Of a DNA stretch of 64,000 nucleotides, positions 47,279 through 55,968 are shown piece by piece. How positions within the stretch are numbered: the stretch's first letter is position 1; every line of letters starts with the position of its first letter. The notes under the pieces are model-generated. The model worked only from the letters and a program-made list of their open reading frames with translations, made no database searches and was not told where the DNA came from. Source of the stretch: Pleurocapsa sp. PCC 7319 (GTDB lineage Bacteria > Cyanobacteriota > Cyanobacteriia > Cyanobacteriales > Xenococcaceae); contig NZ_KB235922.1 of the NCBI RefSeq assembly GCF_000332195.1, positions 1,299,902 through 1,363,901 of the forward strand. Reading direction: 5' to 3'. The translations under genes were made by a program, and so were the position numbers.

Positions 47279-47499
47279 ATGCATAAACAAAATATAGGAA
47301 TAGATATAGGAGGCACAAAGGCTCTATTTGTGTCTGAAAATAAAAGCTTAAAGGTAGAAACAGGGGCAGATTTTTCACCAGAGAAACTTAAAGTAATTCT
47401 TGGGGATTTTATTCAGACTAATAAGATTGAGCCAGTTAGCATTTTTGTTCAGGTGAGTTGGTGGCAGCTTTAGGGGCAATGCGTGCAGCTCAAATATGA
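47279..47499 (+). pseudogene. ROK-family kinase/ATPase remnant with internal deletion
   Basis: The frame from ATG 47279 encodes NIGIDIGGTKALFVSENKSL, the phosphate-1 motif (DIGGTK) of ROK sugar kinases or related ASKHA ATPases. It ends after 64 codons in QVSWWQL. In the neighbouring frame, from 47452, GELVAALGAMRAAQI and a stop form a typical C-terminal helix of the same superfamily. About 200-230 residues are therefore missing between. It cannot be functional. Confidence 0.7.
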
Positions 47500-47631
47500 C
47501 AGGCGAAATCACTAGGGCTGGAGTTCAGTTCTTTTGGTGAAAAGTTTTCATTACGCATTCACCAACGCTTATTAAATAAAAATTGTGAAATTTGTGATTT
47601 CTGTAACTCTTACAAAGTAACTGATTGAGAT

Positions 47632-48012
47632 ATGAGTAATCCAATTGAAACACAGATTCTCGAAGCTGAAGAACGGCTTAGGTTAGCAATGCTTAATTCC
47701 GATGTAAAAGTTCTCGATGAATTGTTGGCACCTGAACTTATTTTCACCAATCATCTCGGTCAAGTGTTAGGCAAACAAGACGACCTTGCTGCTCATCAAT
47801 CTGGAAAGTTTAAGATAGAAACTTTGACCCCTTCCGCTCGCCGTATTCAATTGATAGAAAATGTGGCGATCGTTAATGTTAGAGTGCATTTAATCGGTAG
47901 CTACGAAAGTAATGGTTTCGATAATGATTTACGATTTACTCGTATTTGGAATCTCTCTTCTAGTAGTATTTGGCAGATAGTCGCTGCCCATTCCAGTCTT
48001 GTAGCTGTCTAA
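47632..48012 (+). CDS. Nuclear transport factor 2-like (DUF4440) family protein
   Basis: A 126-residue single-domain protein. The first helix EAEERLRLAMLNSDVKVLDELLAPELIFTNHLG and GKQDDLAAHQSG, followed by the beta-sheet ending in FTRIWNLSSSSIWQIVAAHSS, match the DUF4440 branch of the NTF2-like cone fold. Such proteins are small binding proteins or enzymes; no specific function can be assigned. It is an intact single gene in a region of remnants. Confidence 0.87.
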   Translation: MSNPIETQILEAEERLRLAMLNSDVKVLDELLAPELIFTNHLGQVLGKQDDLAAHQSGKFKIETLTPSARRIQLIENVAIVNVRVHLIGSYESNGFDNDLRFTRIWNLSSSSIWQIVAAHSSLVAV

Positions 48013-48106
48013 AACCTATCTCTAAAAGTAGTTGGCAAAATCTGATGATTTATTTGCAATTTAACTGAGAAAGCAATAAAGCACTGCTCAACTTTTTTTA
48101 CTAACC

Positions 48107-48124
48107 TAACCTGAGTTCGGGTTA
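48107..48124. repeat. Dispersed repeat TAACCTGAGTTCGGGTTA
   Basis: An imperfect palindrome (TAACC...GGTTA). A near-identical sequence is at 52515-52534 and in inverse orientation at 52671-52690. Confidence 0.55.
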
Positions 48125-48235
48125 ATTATCTGAAATTTCTGCTTGTTTAATGGCAGCAGACTCCGTTGGTTTATCGCTTCCAATTACATCTGAATTGCGT
48201 TCGAATCTTGCCTAGTACAATTGAAGAGGACACAT

Positions 48236-48256
48236 CTGCCGAGGAAACCTCGGCAG
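48236..48256. promoter_or_regulatory. Perfect 9-bp hairpin before the Uma2 gene
   Basis: CTGCCGAGG-AAA-CCTCGGCAG. It is G+C-rich and lies 33 bp before the preferred ATG of the Uma2 gene, within the open frame upstream of it. It could restrain translation or be a REP-like remnant. Confidence 0.5.
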
Positions 48257-48289
48257 CTCGTGATGTCAGTGCAAATGCCCCTAATTATT

Positions 48290-48910
48290 ATGTTTACAGA
48301 CAGCTTGAACTTACCCATCAAAAGTGATCGCTCTAAACAGCAGGATCAAATTTTGATTTTGCCAGGTATGACCTGGGAAGATTACGAACAGCTAGTTGCT
48401 GCTGAATCTAGTTATTTAATTTCTTATTTTGATAATCAAATTACAATAGTGTCTCCCTCGCCTAGCCACGAAAGATTATCCAGGATTGCTTTAATACTGA
48501 TTGATACTTACTGTGTTCATTTCAATATTAAGTCTTGGGCTTTAGGTTCTACTGATTTAAAAAAAGCCCAGGTTGCTGGAAAACAACCAGACGAATCCTT
48601 TGATATTGGAACTTATAAGGGGACAGTTACCAGTAGAGACTTGGCGGTCGAAATCAACTACACATCTGGCAGCTTCGCCGATCTGGATAAATATAAAGAG
48701 TTTCAAGTTAAAGAGGTCTGGTTGTGGGAGCAACATAAAATTAACTTTTATCGTTTTGACGATAGTGACTATCAATTAATTGAAGTCAGTCACGTATTAG
48801 AAAAATTGTCCTCAAATCTGGTCAATCAGTTCGTCAATTTGAACATGATTTCTCAAGATGACGGCACAATTAAAGCAGAATTTCTGCAAGCACTCGACCC
48901 AGATTTTTGA
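48290..48910 (+). CDS. Uma2 family endonuclease-like protein
   Basis: The frame is open from a TTG at 48221, but the first codons run through a perfect hairpin. I prefer ATG 48290 (206 residues); ATG 48263 is possible. This family, very abundant in cyanobacteria, has a PD-(D/E)XK-type nuclease fold. Family landmarks are MTWEDYEQL, the PSPSHERLSRI helix, QPDESFDIG, the catalytic-strand DLAVEINYTSGS and DKYKEFQVKEVWLWEQ. The biological role is unknown for nearly all members. Its end overlaps the frame holding an Excalibur fragment. Confidence 0.85.
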   Translation: MFTDSLNLPIKSDRSKQQDQILILPGMTWEDYEQLVAAESSYLISYFDNQITIVSPSPSHERLSRIALILIDTYCVHFNIKSWALGSTDLKKAQVAGKQPDESFDIGTYKGTVTSRDLAVEINYTSGSFADLDKYKEFQVKEVWLWEQHKINFYRFDDSDYQLIEVSHVLEKLSSNLVNQFVNLNMISQDDGTIKAEFLQALDPDF

Positions 48911-49103
48911 AGACACCTTGTCTGGACGAGGCGTACAAGAGCAGGGCTGCCTGAGTAGTGATTATATTTACTCAGATTTTACGATTCAAGCCGAAGCACA
49001 ATCAGTTTTAGATAGGTTTACTGGCGACCCTCATCGATTAGATCGCGATCAAGATAGTGTGGCTTGTTCGTCCGAATTACGACAATTCCAATTGCCTGGT
49101 TAA
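48858..49103 (+). pseudogene. Excalibur calcium-binding domain fragment
   Basis: The frame reads SDFTIQAEAQSVLDRF, then GDPHRLDRDQDSVACSSE, which is the Excalibur pattern (DF-xx-QAEAQ-x-DPxxLDxDxDGxACE) of extracellular calcium-binding proteins and nucleases. The expected Gly of the loop is Ser here. The open frame starts inside the Uma2 gene, with no signal peptide or partner domain, and overlaps the end of the DUF1460 gene on the other strand. It looks like the C-terminal leftover of a larger secreted protein. Confidence 0.55.
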
Positions 49104-49986
49104 CATTTCTCACATAATTTTGTAGATCCGGGGAGATAACTACTCGTCCTCTGGGTGAAGCGTGAATGAAACCCAAGTTTTTGGCTGATTGACGATGGAT
49201 AAATCCTGTGTGAGTAAAATCTAATCCAGCAATATTAGTTGCCACACCGATAATATCTCCTGGTTGAAGCTGAGGGTAAATTTGTCTAATGTCTTTCGTA
49301 GGGATGTAGTTTAATGTTTCTGGTAAACTGGATTCGATTGAAGCGATGCATTCAAAGTTAACCTGACTCTTGACTAAATTAGGGTATCTATGGCGATGAG
49401 TTGTCATGAAATCAAGTTTCTTAACTGTATTGACTCCTCCCAATTGTGGCGTAATATTCTGGACATTTCCTCTACGTTGGTTATCAGCAATCCAGTCTGA
49501 AAAGTAATGTAAACGACTGCAATAACCATTCATTTTGCCGTTCCAGTAGCGTTGATTTTCTACATCCCTTGTAAGGGCTTGATAGCTATAATTTTGCTGA
49601 GCAATATTTTTGGCGATCGCCATTACCGTTTCGACAAATAATAGACAGTCAAATTGTTTAAGGGAAATAAACAAAGTTTCCTGAGAAGATTGATCTAATA
49701 GACCAGCTTTGTATTCAGCACCTAAAAATTGTTGAGCAACTGTTTGCACAATATTTCCTATGGGTGACAGATCTAATTGATTGGCAATAGCGTAGTTAGT
49801 TATTGTTTGATATATTTTCCTGTCTTCTGCGTTGGGAAACTCGAAAAACTTTGGCAGTATCTGGCTCTCTTCTGCTAACAAGTAATTTGGTTCAACGTTA
49901 GCAGTTGTCTGAGAATAATTACTAATAATAAAAATAATGAAACCCAAGCCCAATTTAAAGACCCAACTGTTAGTTACTCGATGCAT
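49018..49986 (-). CDS. DUF1460 family protein (NlpC/P60-like amidase)
   Basis: A 322-residue protein. A hydrophobic N-terminal segment (residues 8-26) is a likely signal peptide. The domain has the catalytic-Cys motif QFDCLLFVETVMAIA (Cys near 113), the SRLHYFSDWIADN segment and the His region DFTHTGFIHR. These match DUF1460, whose members include N-acetylmuramoyl-L-alanine amidase-like cell-wall enzymes. Periplasmic peptidoglycan cleavage is the likely role. Its last 28 codons overlap the Excalibur fragment on the plus strand, so the extreme C-terminus may have been acquired by run-through into that fragment. Confidence 0.87.
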   Translation of the reverse strand: MHRVTNSWVFKLGLGFIIFIISNYSQTTANVEPNYLLAEESQILPKFFEFPNAEDRKIYQTITNYAIANQLDLSPIGNIVQTVAQQFLGAEYKAGLLDQSSQETLFISLKQFDCLLFVETVMAIAKNIAQQNYSYQALTRDVENQRYWNGKMNGYCSRLHYFSDWIADNQRRGNVQNITPQLGGVNTVKKLDFMTTHRHRYPNLVKSQVNFECIASIESSLPETLNYIPTKDIRQIYPQLQPGDIIGVATNIAGLDFTHTGFIHRQSAKNLGFIHASPRGRVVISPDLQNYVRNVNQAIGIVVIRTNKPHYLDRDLIDEGRQ

Positions 49987-50057
49987 AGAAAGTTGCCTAT
50001 AAATTAGAGATTGACCTCTATAAGTTAGGTCTCCAAATTAACACAAACTTTTTGGAT

Positions 50058-50924
50058 TTATTGGTCTATTTGATATTTACGACTTTTATTAGTTAGTAAA
50101 GATTGAAAGCCTATTTGTTGACGAAATTGCAACCAAACAGATTCATGGGCAGCCAACTCTAAATATTTTTGGGGGTAAAGATCAATTGCTTTTTCTAAAC
50201 TAGTGATTGCCCAATTAGTATTCTTTAATTGGGCATAACAACAAGCTTGTTGATACCAAGCCGCATCAGATTTAGCATCGAGATTTAAAGCTTGACCAAA
50301 GCAGTCAATTGCTTGGGAAAATTGCTCTAGTTGCTGTAAAACTACTCCTTTTTGATACCAAGACCAGTAATCATCAGGTTTTATAGTTAAAGCTAGATCG
50401 TAGCTTTCTAAAGCTAAGTCTAACTTCTTCCAATGCTGTTGTGCTTCTCCGCGACGGTAGAAAGCCCAAAAATCTTGAGGACGGAATTCTAAAGCTTGAT
50501 TGTAAAAAGAAATTGCCTGTTCATATTGTTCTAACTTACGCCAAGCTTCTCCTGTACGGTAAGTAGCCCAATAGTCTTGAGGACGAGCCACCAAAGCTTG
50601 AGCAAAGCAAGCGATCGCTTGATGATATTGGCTGAACTCATTGAAATAAATACATCCTTGGTCATACCATGCCCAGTAATTATCAGGCTTAATTGCGATC
50701 GCTTGAGCATAACTACTAATGGCATCGGCATAGCAACCTAAAGCTTCAAATACTATACCTTTGCGATACCATGTCCAATAATCACGGGGATAATAATCTA
50801 AAGCGCGGTTATAGCTAGTCAAAGCTTCTTGATAATAGCCTTCAGCACGTAACTGATTACCTTGTTGATACCATTCTTGGTAGCTATCGGGTCGGCATTC
50901 TAGAGACTGGTACATTTTGCTCAA
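50058..50924 (-). CDS. Tetratricopeptide repeat protein
   Basis: A 288-residue protein with about seven successive 34-residue TPRs (residues 13-250). They are marked by WYxxG at the start and A(I/L)xxYxxAL..xP at the end of each repeat, with a repeated DYWxWY junction that is unusually rich in Trp. There is no signal peptide or other domain, so it is probably a cytoplasmic scaffold. The partner is unknown. It is divergent from the DUF790 gene, with 32 bp between starts. Confidence 0.92.
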   Translation of the reverse strand: MSKMYQSLECRPDSYQEWYQQGNQLRAEGYYQEALTSYNRALDYYPRDYWTWYRKGIVFEALGCYADAISSYAQAIAIKPDNYWAWYDQGCIYFNEFSQYHQAIACFAQALVARPQDYWATYRTGEAWRKLEQYEQAISFYNQALEFRPQDFWAFYRRGEAQQHWKKLDLALESYDLALTIKPDDYWSWYQKGVVLQQLEQFSQAIDCFGQALNLDAKSDAAWYQQACCYAQLKNTNWAITSLEKAIDLYPQKYLELAAHESVWLQFRQQIGFQSLLTNKSRKYQIDQ

Positions 50925-50956
50925 TATGGAATTTCAAGTGTTGAATTTAAGTTCTA

Positions 50957-52177
50957 ATGTTAAAAAGTGACTTACTTATTTATAAACGCAATGGCGAAAC
51001 AATCGTACCGAAAAAATTGGAAATCAATAACAGAACTCTTGCCATAGCTGGGGAGAGCATTATTTGTTTTCAAGATTGTGTAGGCAAAACTCAAGGAGAG
51101 TTGGATCGACGTCTTCTTGAGCTAGAAGGAGATAACCCTGATTATCGTGTCAAAAGAGGGATGGCTCACCTTCTCAAAAATACTTTCTCTACTTTTGAAA
51201 TTATAAGTCCTCTGGAACCATCCGTGCTGAGGCAAAGAGTATTTTCTGAAGCAGCCAAGACGGTAACTTTACCCAGTAGACGTAGTGAAACTCTTGAGGC
51301 GATCGCTCATACTCTCTCTGGAGAATTAAAGCGTCCTGTATCTCGTGTAGAAATTGAAACTGGCTTATATGCTGACTTGCAAGAAAATCGCATCTTAACT
51401 CAGTTTGAGCCACCTATCCCTGAATCTCTGCTGCATCGTTATAATCTTTCCCAGGTACAGGGGGTTTTTTACCGTGCTAGTAGTGTCGTTATCAATGCCC
51501 ATCGTAACGATCCTGGGGAATACAAACTGCTATTTCGCTATATTAAGCTATTTCAATTAATGGCATATATCGAAGGAGATGCGGATACTGGGTTTACCTT
51601 AACTATGGATGGCCCGGCTAGCCTATTTAAAGCTAGCACTCGCTATGGCTTGGCTTTAGCTAAAATGATTCCTGCCTTGCTTCATGTGACTAAATGGAGT
51701 CTTCAAGCAAAACTGCAAAACCGAGATCAGTATTCAGGAAATATTAAAACTGGTAAGTTTAGTTTAACCAGCGATCGTTGTGATCTAGTCTCTCACTACC
51801 CTCCAGGTAAGCCTTACGACAGTATGTTAGAGGCTTCCTTTGCTAAAAGCTGGGTTAAGGCAAAAACAGAATGGCGATTAGAAAGAGAAGTCGATTTAGT
51901 TCCTCTGCCTGGTAGTGTGATGATTCCAGACTTTCGCTTAGTACATCCAGATGGAAGAGAATTTTTACTTGAAATTGTCGGTTATTGGCGACCACAATAT
52001 TTGCAAAAGAAATTCTATCAAGTCCGAAATAGTGATGCCGATAATCTAATCTTGGCTGTTTCGGAAAGACTTAATTTAGAAAAAGCGGGAGTAAAATTCA
52101 CCGATTTACCTAACAAATTGATTTGGTTCAAAAGCAAACTCAATCCCAAGACAGTGATAGAGATTCTGGAAAGATGA
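50957..52177 (+). CDS. DUF790 family nuclease (Bax1-like)
   Basis: A 406-residue protein of the DUF790 family. Archaeal Bax1, a member, is a PD-(D/E)XK nuclease that partners with the XPB helicase in DNA repair. Family features are the N-terminal MLKSDLLIYKRNGETIVPK and GKTQGELDRRLLELEG. The core has SVVINAHRNDPGEYKLLFRYIK. The nuclease core has DSMLEASFAKSW, IPDFRLVHPDGREFLLEIVGYW (catalytic D and E-x-V) and YLQKKFYQVR. No XPB helicase gene lies in this window; a TPR gene is divergent and an XRE gene downstream. It is intact and of usual length. Confidence 0.92.
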   Translation: MLKSDLLIYKRNGETIVPKKLEINNRTLAIAGESIICFQDCVGKTQGELDRRLLELEGDNPDYRVKRGMAHLLKNTFSTFEIISPLEPSVLRQRVFSEAAKTVTLPSRRSETLEAIAHTLSGELKRPVSRVEIETGLYADLQENRILTQFEPPIPESLLHRYNLSQVQGVFYRASSVVINAHRNDPGEYKLLFRYIKLFQLMAYIEGDADTGFTLTMDGPASLFKASTRYGLALAKMIPALLHVTKWSLQAKLQNRDQYSGNIKTGKFSLTSDRCDLVSHYPPGKPYDSMLEASFAKSWVKAKTEWRLEREVDLVPLPGSVMIPDFRLVHPDGREFLLEIVGYWRPQYLQKKFYQVRNSDADNLILAVSERLNLEKAGVKFTDLPNKLIWFKSKLNPKTVIEILER

Positions 52178-52514
52178 AAACTATTTAGCTCTATAATATC
52201 AGAGTGATTACGTTGAAATCCATAGGTAAAATAATCGCTTTGGTTAACCATTTATTTTACTTTACATTTTCGACAATAAATCTCTACCTACTCTTTATCC
52301 ACTTCGCCTTTTGCTTATTTTACTATTGTTAGTGTATCCAGGATTTCTTATTTCGCTTATCTTTACTGGCTATTAGCTTTTCTTGATACCTTTTGATTTG
52401 GGTCAATTAGCAGCCGCTAATTTGAACATCAAAGTACTCTTATTATCTTGTATTCCTGATTACAATCAAAATAAGACTCGACCTTTCTCTGCTCCTCACT
52501 AATTAGAGCAGTAT

Positions 52515-52690
52515 TTAACCTAAGTTCGGGTTAAGGCAATTTAAGGGTAAGGTCAGCTCTAAGCTCTAAGCCATAAGCTCTAAGCTTTTTGGGCTTATTT
52601 TTCCGCTAACCTCGTTATGATTGAACGTAAATCACGGTTTTTCGCTCAACTGCACCAGAAGTGTTTCAGCTTATCCCGAATTCAGGTTAT
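52515..52690. mobile_element. Second MITE-like element with inverted ends
   Basis: TTAACCTAAGTTCGGGTTAA (52515-52534) faces TTATCCCGAATTCAGGTTAT (52671-52690); read in reverse complement the latter is ATAACCTGAATTCGGGATAA. The element is 176 bp, has no transposase, and includes a CTAAGCT heptamer array at 52555-52585. A solo copy of the end is at 48107. Confidence 0.5.
52555..52585. repeat. Heptamer STRR (CTAAGCT)
   Basis: AGCTCTAAGCTCTAAG-CCAT-AAGCTCTAAGC: three to four CTAAGCT-type units with one variant. Confidence 0.6.
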
Positions 52691-52781
52691 TTAGCATTTT
52701 GAGGCTGAAGAGATTTCTGATTCCTCTTTCCGTCTGCCTTCAAATAGTGCCACTTTCAATTTAGCTTTCAATTTACCTCTT

Positions 52782-53042
52782 ATGCGTCCTTCTCAAAATA
52801 CTATCTATCAAGTTCTAGATACCGATCATGAGATTACTAAGCTCCGAAAAAACGCCCGTTTAACTCAGGAAGCACTAGCCCGTGCAATAGGAATAACTGT
52901 CTCCACTATTAGACGTTGGGAACAAGGGCAATGTGAGCCTACCATGCAAATCTGGCAAATGAAAGCTTTTTGTGAGGCAGTTAATGTTCAATTTGAGCAG
53001 TTGCCTCCATTTTTAGTCAGATTCAACAATTGCAGCAGATGA
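52782..53042 (+). CDS. XRE-family helix-turn-helix protein
   Basis: An 86-residue protein, essentially one Cro/C1-type DNA-binding domain: ITKLRKNARLTQEALARAIGITVSTIRRWEQG (about residues 18-49), followed by EPTMQIWQMKAFCEAVNVQFEQLP. No toxin or partner gene is beside it, so it may be a small regulator or the residue of a lost mobile element. It is bracketed by repeat-rich spacers. Confidence 0.85.
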   Translation: MRPSQNTIYQVLDTDHEITKLRKNARLTQEALARAIGITVSTIRRWEQGQCEPTMQIWQMKAFCEAVNVQFEQLPPFLVRFNNCSR

Positions 53043-53069
53043 GCAATAACCTAATCTAGTTAACTTGGG

Positions 53070-53091
53070 ATAAATAAAGGGGCTTCGCCCC
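53070..53091 (-). terminator. Minus-strand terminator for the C-methyltransferase transcript
   Basis: Read leftwards, GGGGC-GAA-GCCCC is followed by TTTATTTAT. It lies about 150 bp beyond the stop of the gene at 53244-54485, with the palindromic repeats below in between. Confidence 0.55.
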
Positions 53092-53097
53092 AGCCAT

Positions 53098-53117
53098 AAG
53101 CTATAAGCTTATAGCTT
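53098..53117. repeat. Perfect 20-bp palindrome
   Basis: AAGCTATAAGCTTATAGCTT, an exact self-complementary sequence, in the repeat-rich spacer between the XRE gene and the C-methyltransferase gene. Confidence 0.7.
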
Positions 53118-53136
53118 CTAATCAAGAATCCCTTAT

Positions 53137-53226
53137 GCGAAGCGGTATACCATATCCGAAGGTGTCCCTAAAGGGATACACTTCGATATATCCTTTAGGG
53201 CAAGGGCACAATGTCCTTTAGGGCAC
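53137..53226. repeat. Structured repeat cluster (CCTTTAGGG / CCCTAAAGG)
   Basis: TCCCTAAAGGGA (53165-53176) is a perfect palindrome. TCCTTTAGGGCA occurs twice (53191-53202, 53214-53225) and can pair with it. GAAG/CTTC flank the first hairpin. The leading GCGAAGCG motif also occurs in the element at 16050-16112. Confidence 0.6.
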
Positions 53227-53243
53227 TTTCAGCGATGGGAGTG

Positions 53244-54485
53244 TCAAAGTGCTACCACCTCAGTTGAGACACCCATATCTTTGAGCATCTGAGTTATTTC
53301 TTCAACATAAATGGCATTCATAACAATAACTTTGTCAGGTTGGTAGGTTTTGAGAAATTCAGGAGCCATAATTTCTTTACCTACTCCAGGAATGAACTTA
53401 CCATGACGGTGGGGATTAATATCAACAGCATATTGAATTTTGTCGATAGTTTTGAGGGTGGTCAAAAACGCCACGCATTTAGAACCAGAGCCCCAAACGA
53501 CTACTTTTTCCTGTTTGGCTTGAGCATCTTCAAGATATTGTTTCCAATAGTTCAGCTTGCCTGTGATTTTCTCCGTGAATAGTTGTACATCTCTAGCAAC
53601 ATCTTCAACTGTTTCTTCAAAGGGATGAACTTTATCTGAAGGAATCGCTACAGGCTTAGCTTCAATTAGGAGATATTGATCGCCATAGTCGCAATAGACA
53701 TCTATTACTTCAAAGCCACTGTCACGAAATAAACGAGCAAGAGTACCAGGACTAAAGTAAGAACAGTGCTCATAATAGATATCCTCAAAAGCTTGTTCTT
53801 GCAATACTCTAGTATTGTCTGGGATTTCAAATGCGACAATCGTATCTTGGCGATCGCCAATCGACTTTCTGACAGTTTTAATAAATTCAGATGTGGGTTG
53901 AATATGCTCTAGAGTATGGCGACAACAGATAAAGTCGCCGACATATTCGGCGTGTTTTTCAGAATAATAGTCTTGAATAAAAGTAACTCGCTCCGCTGCT
54001 TTACTTTCTACTCTGCCAGGAACTACACTCGGGTCAATTCCCACACCACGATTATTACCTAGTTCACAAAGTAGTAAGAGAAAGTCACCCTTGCTACAGC
54101 CGATTTCAATAATATCTTTATTGTGTAAATCGTATTTGTCAATTAAATGGTTAGCTAACCTAAGGGAAAACTTATTAAATGTAGGAGAATAGCTTTGCTG
54201 ATCTTCGTAGTTGGGGGCATATGCTGACCATTTAGCATCAAACTCGGTGTTAGTAATAAAGCCACAGCGATCGCAGAAACCCAATACCACATCTCCAGAG
54301 GGAAAATCCACAGCTTCTTTCTGACTCGACATCATCAAACAACTATGAACAGGAACGTCACGAACTTCATAAAAAACTGATAGTTCATGATGACCACAAT
54401 TGGGACATGAATGTTCTATTTTTTGGGAGTCTGATCCCAATTGATTAGTAGATGGATTAGTTGGTGGAACTAAATTTTGTACCAT
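53244..54485 (-). CDS. Sugar C-methyltransferase-like protein (three-domain)
   Basis: A 413-residue protein with the NDP-hexose C-methyltransferase layout (like TylCIII/NovU). There is an N-terminal zinc-binding domain with CPNCG and CDRCG (about 29-75) and a central SAM-binding domain with DIIEIGCSKGDFLLLL. A C-terminal domain contains KVVVWGSGSKCVAFLTTL and the DINPHRHGKFIPGVG segment. CRHTLEHI replaces part of the usual catalytic-loop sequence. It is the last gene of a leftward group with a second C-methyltransferase, an epimerase and rfbF, so it probably methylates a CDP-linked keto-sugar or a derivative. The exact position modified is unknown. Confidence 0.9.
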   Translation of the reverse strand: MVQNLVPPTNPSTNQLGSDSQKIEHSCPNCGHHELSVFYEVRDVPVHSCLMMSSQKEAVDFPSGDVVLGFCDRCGFITNTEFDAKWSAYAPNYEDQQSYSPTFNKFSLRLANHLIDKYDLHNKDIIEIGCSKGDFLLLLCELGNNRGVGIDPSVVPGRVESKAAERVTFIQDYYSEKHAEYVGDFICCRHTLEHIQPTSEFIKTVRKSIGDRQDTIVAFEIPDNTRVLQEQAFEDIYYEHCSYFSPGTLARLFRDSGFEVIDVYCDYGDQYLLIEAKPVAIPSDKVHPFEETVEDVARDVQLFTEKITGKLNYWKQYLEDAQAKQEKVVVWGSGSKCVAFLTTLKTIDKIQYAVDINPHRHGKFIPGVGKEIMAPEFLKTYQPDKVIVMNAIYVEEITQMLKDMGVSTEVVAL

Positions 54486-54626
54486 GATTTAATACTTCCC
54501 TAGAAGCTAATTAGTTTAGTTAATTTTGACTATTATTCATCAGTTAGTGTCCTTGATTGCGTTAGCGAAAAATATTTATATCCCAGAAAAAATCAATTTG
54601 AAATTATCTTGAGAACATTAATTTAG

Positions 54627-55856
54627 CTAAACAATTTTTGGTTCAGGAATAGGAATAATAAATTTTCCGCCAGCGGCTCGATATTCTTGCTGCTGCAGCA
54701 TAATCTCTTCGGCAAAATTCCAAGCCAAAATCAACACATAATCTGGCCGATCTTCTATTAGTTTGCTGGGAGGAAAAATAGGTAAATGATTAATCCCCAT
54801 ATAGCGACCATGTTTAAAGGAGTTTAGATCCACTACATAGTCCAACAGAGTTTTATCAATTCTCAAATAGTTGAGCATAGTTGTCGCTTTAGCCGCAGCA
54901 CCATAACCAGCAATTTTCTTACCTTGTTGTTTTAAGTCCCATAAAATCTCTAACAAAGAAGATTTAAATGCGATTACATTATCGGCAAAATTTTGATAGT
55001 AGCTAAGCTGATCTACTCCAGATTCCTGTTCAGCTTTTAATAAAGATTTAACCGAGTCTTTTACAGCCTCTTTTGGTTCGATGTATAGACGTAAAGAACC
55101 GCCATGAATTTTAGTTCTTTCAATATCATTGAGAAATAAACCGTGCCTCCTAAAGAGCTTGTTTAAAGCTGTAACTGAAAAATAGCAAAGATGCTGATGG
55201 TAGATAGTATCAAATTCACAATGATCTACCAGATTAACTATATAGGGAGCTTCAATTACCGCTACTCCTGTATCTTTCAATAAGATAGCAATTCCAGCGA
55301 CAAAACCATTTAAATCTGGCACATGAGCCAAAACATTATTCGCTAGAAAAACATCTGCTTGTTGACCTTCTTCCCGCAGCTTTTGGGCCAATTCTCGACC
55401 AAAAAAAGTACAAATAGACTTAACTCCAGCCTTAATAGCATTATCTACTGGACCAGAAGCAGGGTCTATTCCTAATACAGGAATATTTTGTTCGACAAAG
55501 TTCTTGAGCATATAGCCGTCATTACTAGCTGCTTCAATGACTAGACTATTGCTGTCTAACTTTCTGGTTTGAATTAAGTTCTGAGCACTATCGCCAAAGT
55601 GCTTTAATAATGATGGTGAAATAGAAGAATAATAGGGATAATCCTGGCAAAATAAAATCTCAGGAGGAACTATTTCCGTAATTTGGACTAAACTGCATTC
55701 AGAGCAAAAAGCTAATTCTAGGGGAGCAGTATACTCCGGTAGATCCAACTGTTCCTTAGAAAGAAGATTGTCTGCTAAAGCAGTATAGCCAAAAGAAATA
55801 ATCGAATCTAGGGCAGAATTGCCACAAGAAAGACAACTTACTTTACTTGCATTCAT
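54627..55856 (-). CDS. NDP-hexose C-methyltransferase-like protein
   Basis: A 409-residue protein with the complete TylCIII/NovU architecture. The N-terminal zinc domain has CLSCG and CSECS. The SAM domain has [17 protein letters not shown] and the conserved [37 protein letters not shown] holds the catalytic Tyr/His region, and the C-terminal domain has [20 protein letters not shown] and [18 protein letters not shown]. These enzymes add a methyl group to carbon 3 or 5 of a keto-deoxy sugar nucleotide. It is closer to the family norm than its downstream neighbour at 53244, with which it shares only distant similarity. Confidence 0.93.
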   Translation of the reverse strand: MNASKVSCLSCGNSALDSIISFGYTALADNLLSKEQLDLPEYTAPLELAFCSECSLVQITEIVPPEILFCQDYPYYSSISPSLLKHFGDSAQNLIQTRKLDSNSLVIEAASNDGYMLKNFVEQNIPVLGIDPASGPVDNAIKAGVKSICTFFGRELAQKLREEGQQADVFLANNVLAHVPDLNGFVAGIAILLKDTGVAVIEAPYIVNLVDHCEFDTIYHQHLCYFSVTALNKLFRRHGLFLNDIERTKIHGGSLRLYIEPKEAVKDSVKSLLKAEQESGVDQLSYYQNFADNVIAFKSSLLEILWDLKQQGKKIAGYGAAAKATTMLNYLRIDKTLLDYVVDLNSFKHGRYMGINHLPIFPPSKLIEDRPDYVLILAWNFAEEIMLQQQEYRAAGGKFIIPIPEPKIV

Positions 55857-55968
55857 AAAAGACGACTATGTGTTTAACAATATAAGTGCTAACTGAACTA
55901 ACAGGGCAATCATGATGATTGCCCTTCAATTTGCTTTATTCAAGCATTTAACTAAATAAACTTTGAAG

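Larger units (their letters stand above)
52178..52781. other. Long intergenic region with repeats
   Basis: About 600 bp without a supported gene. It holds the MITE-like element at 52515-52690. The left half (52200-52500) is A+T-rich with no hairpin or frame I can support. Confidence 0.5.
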
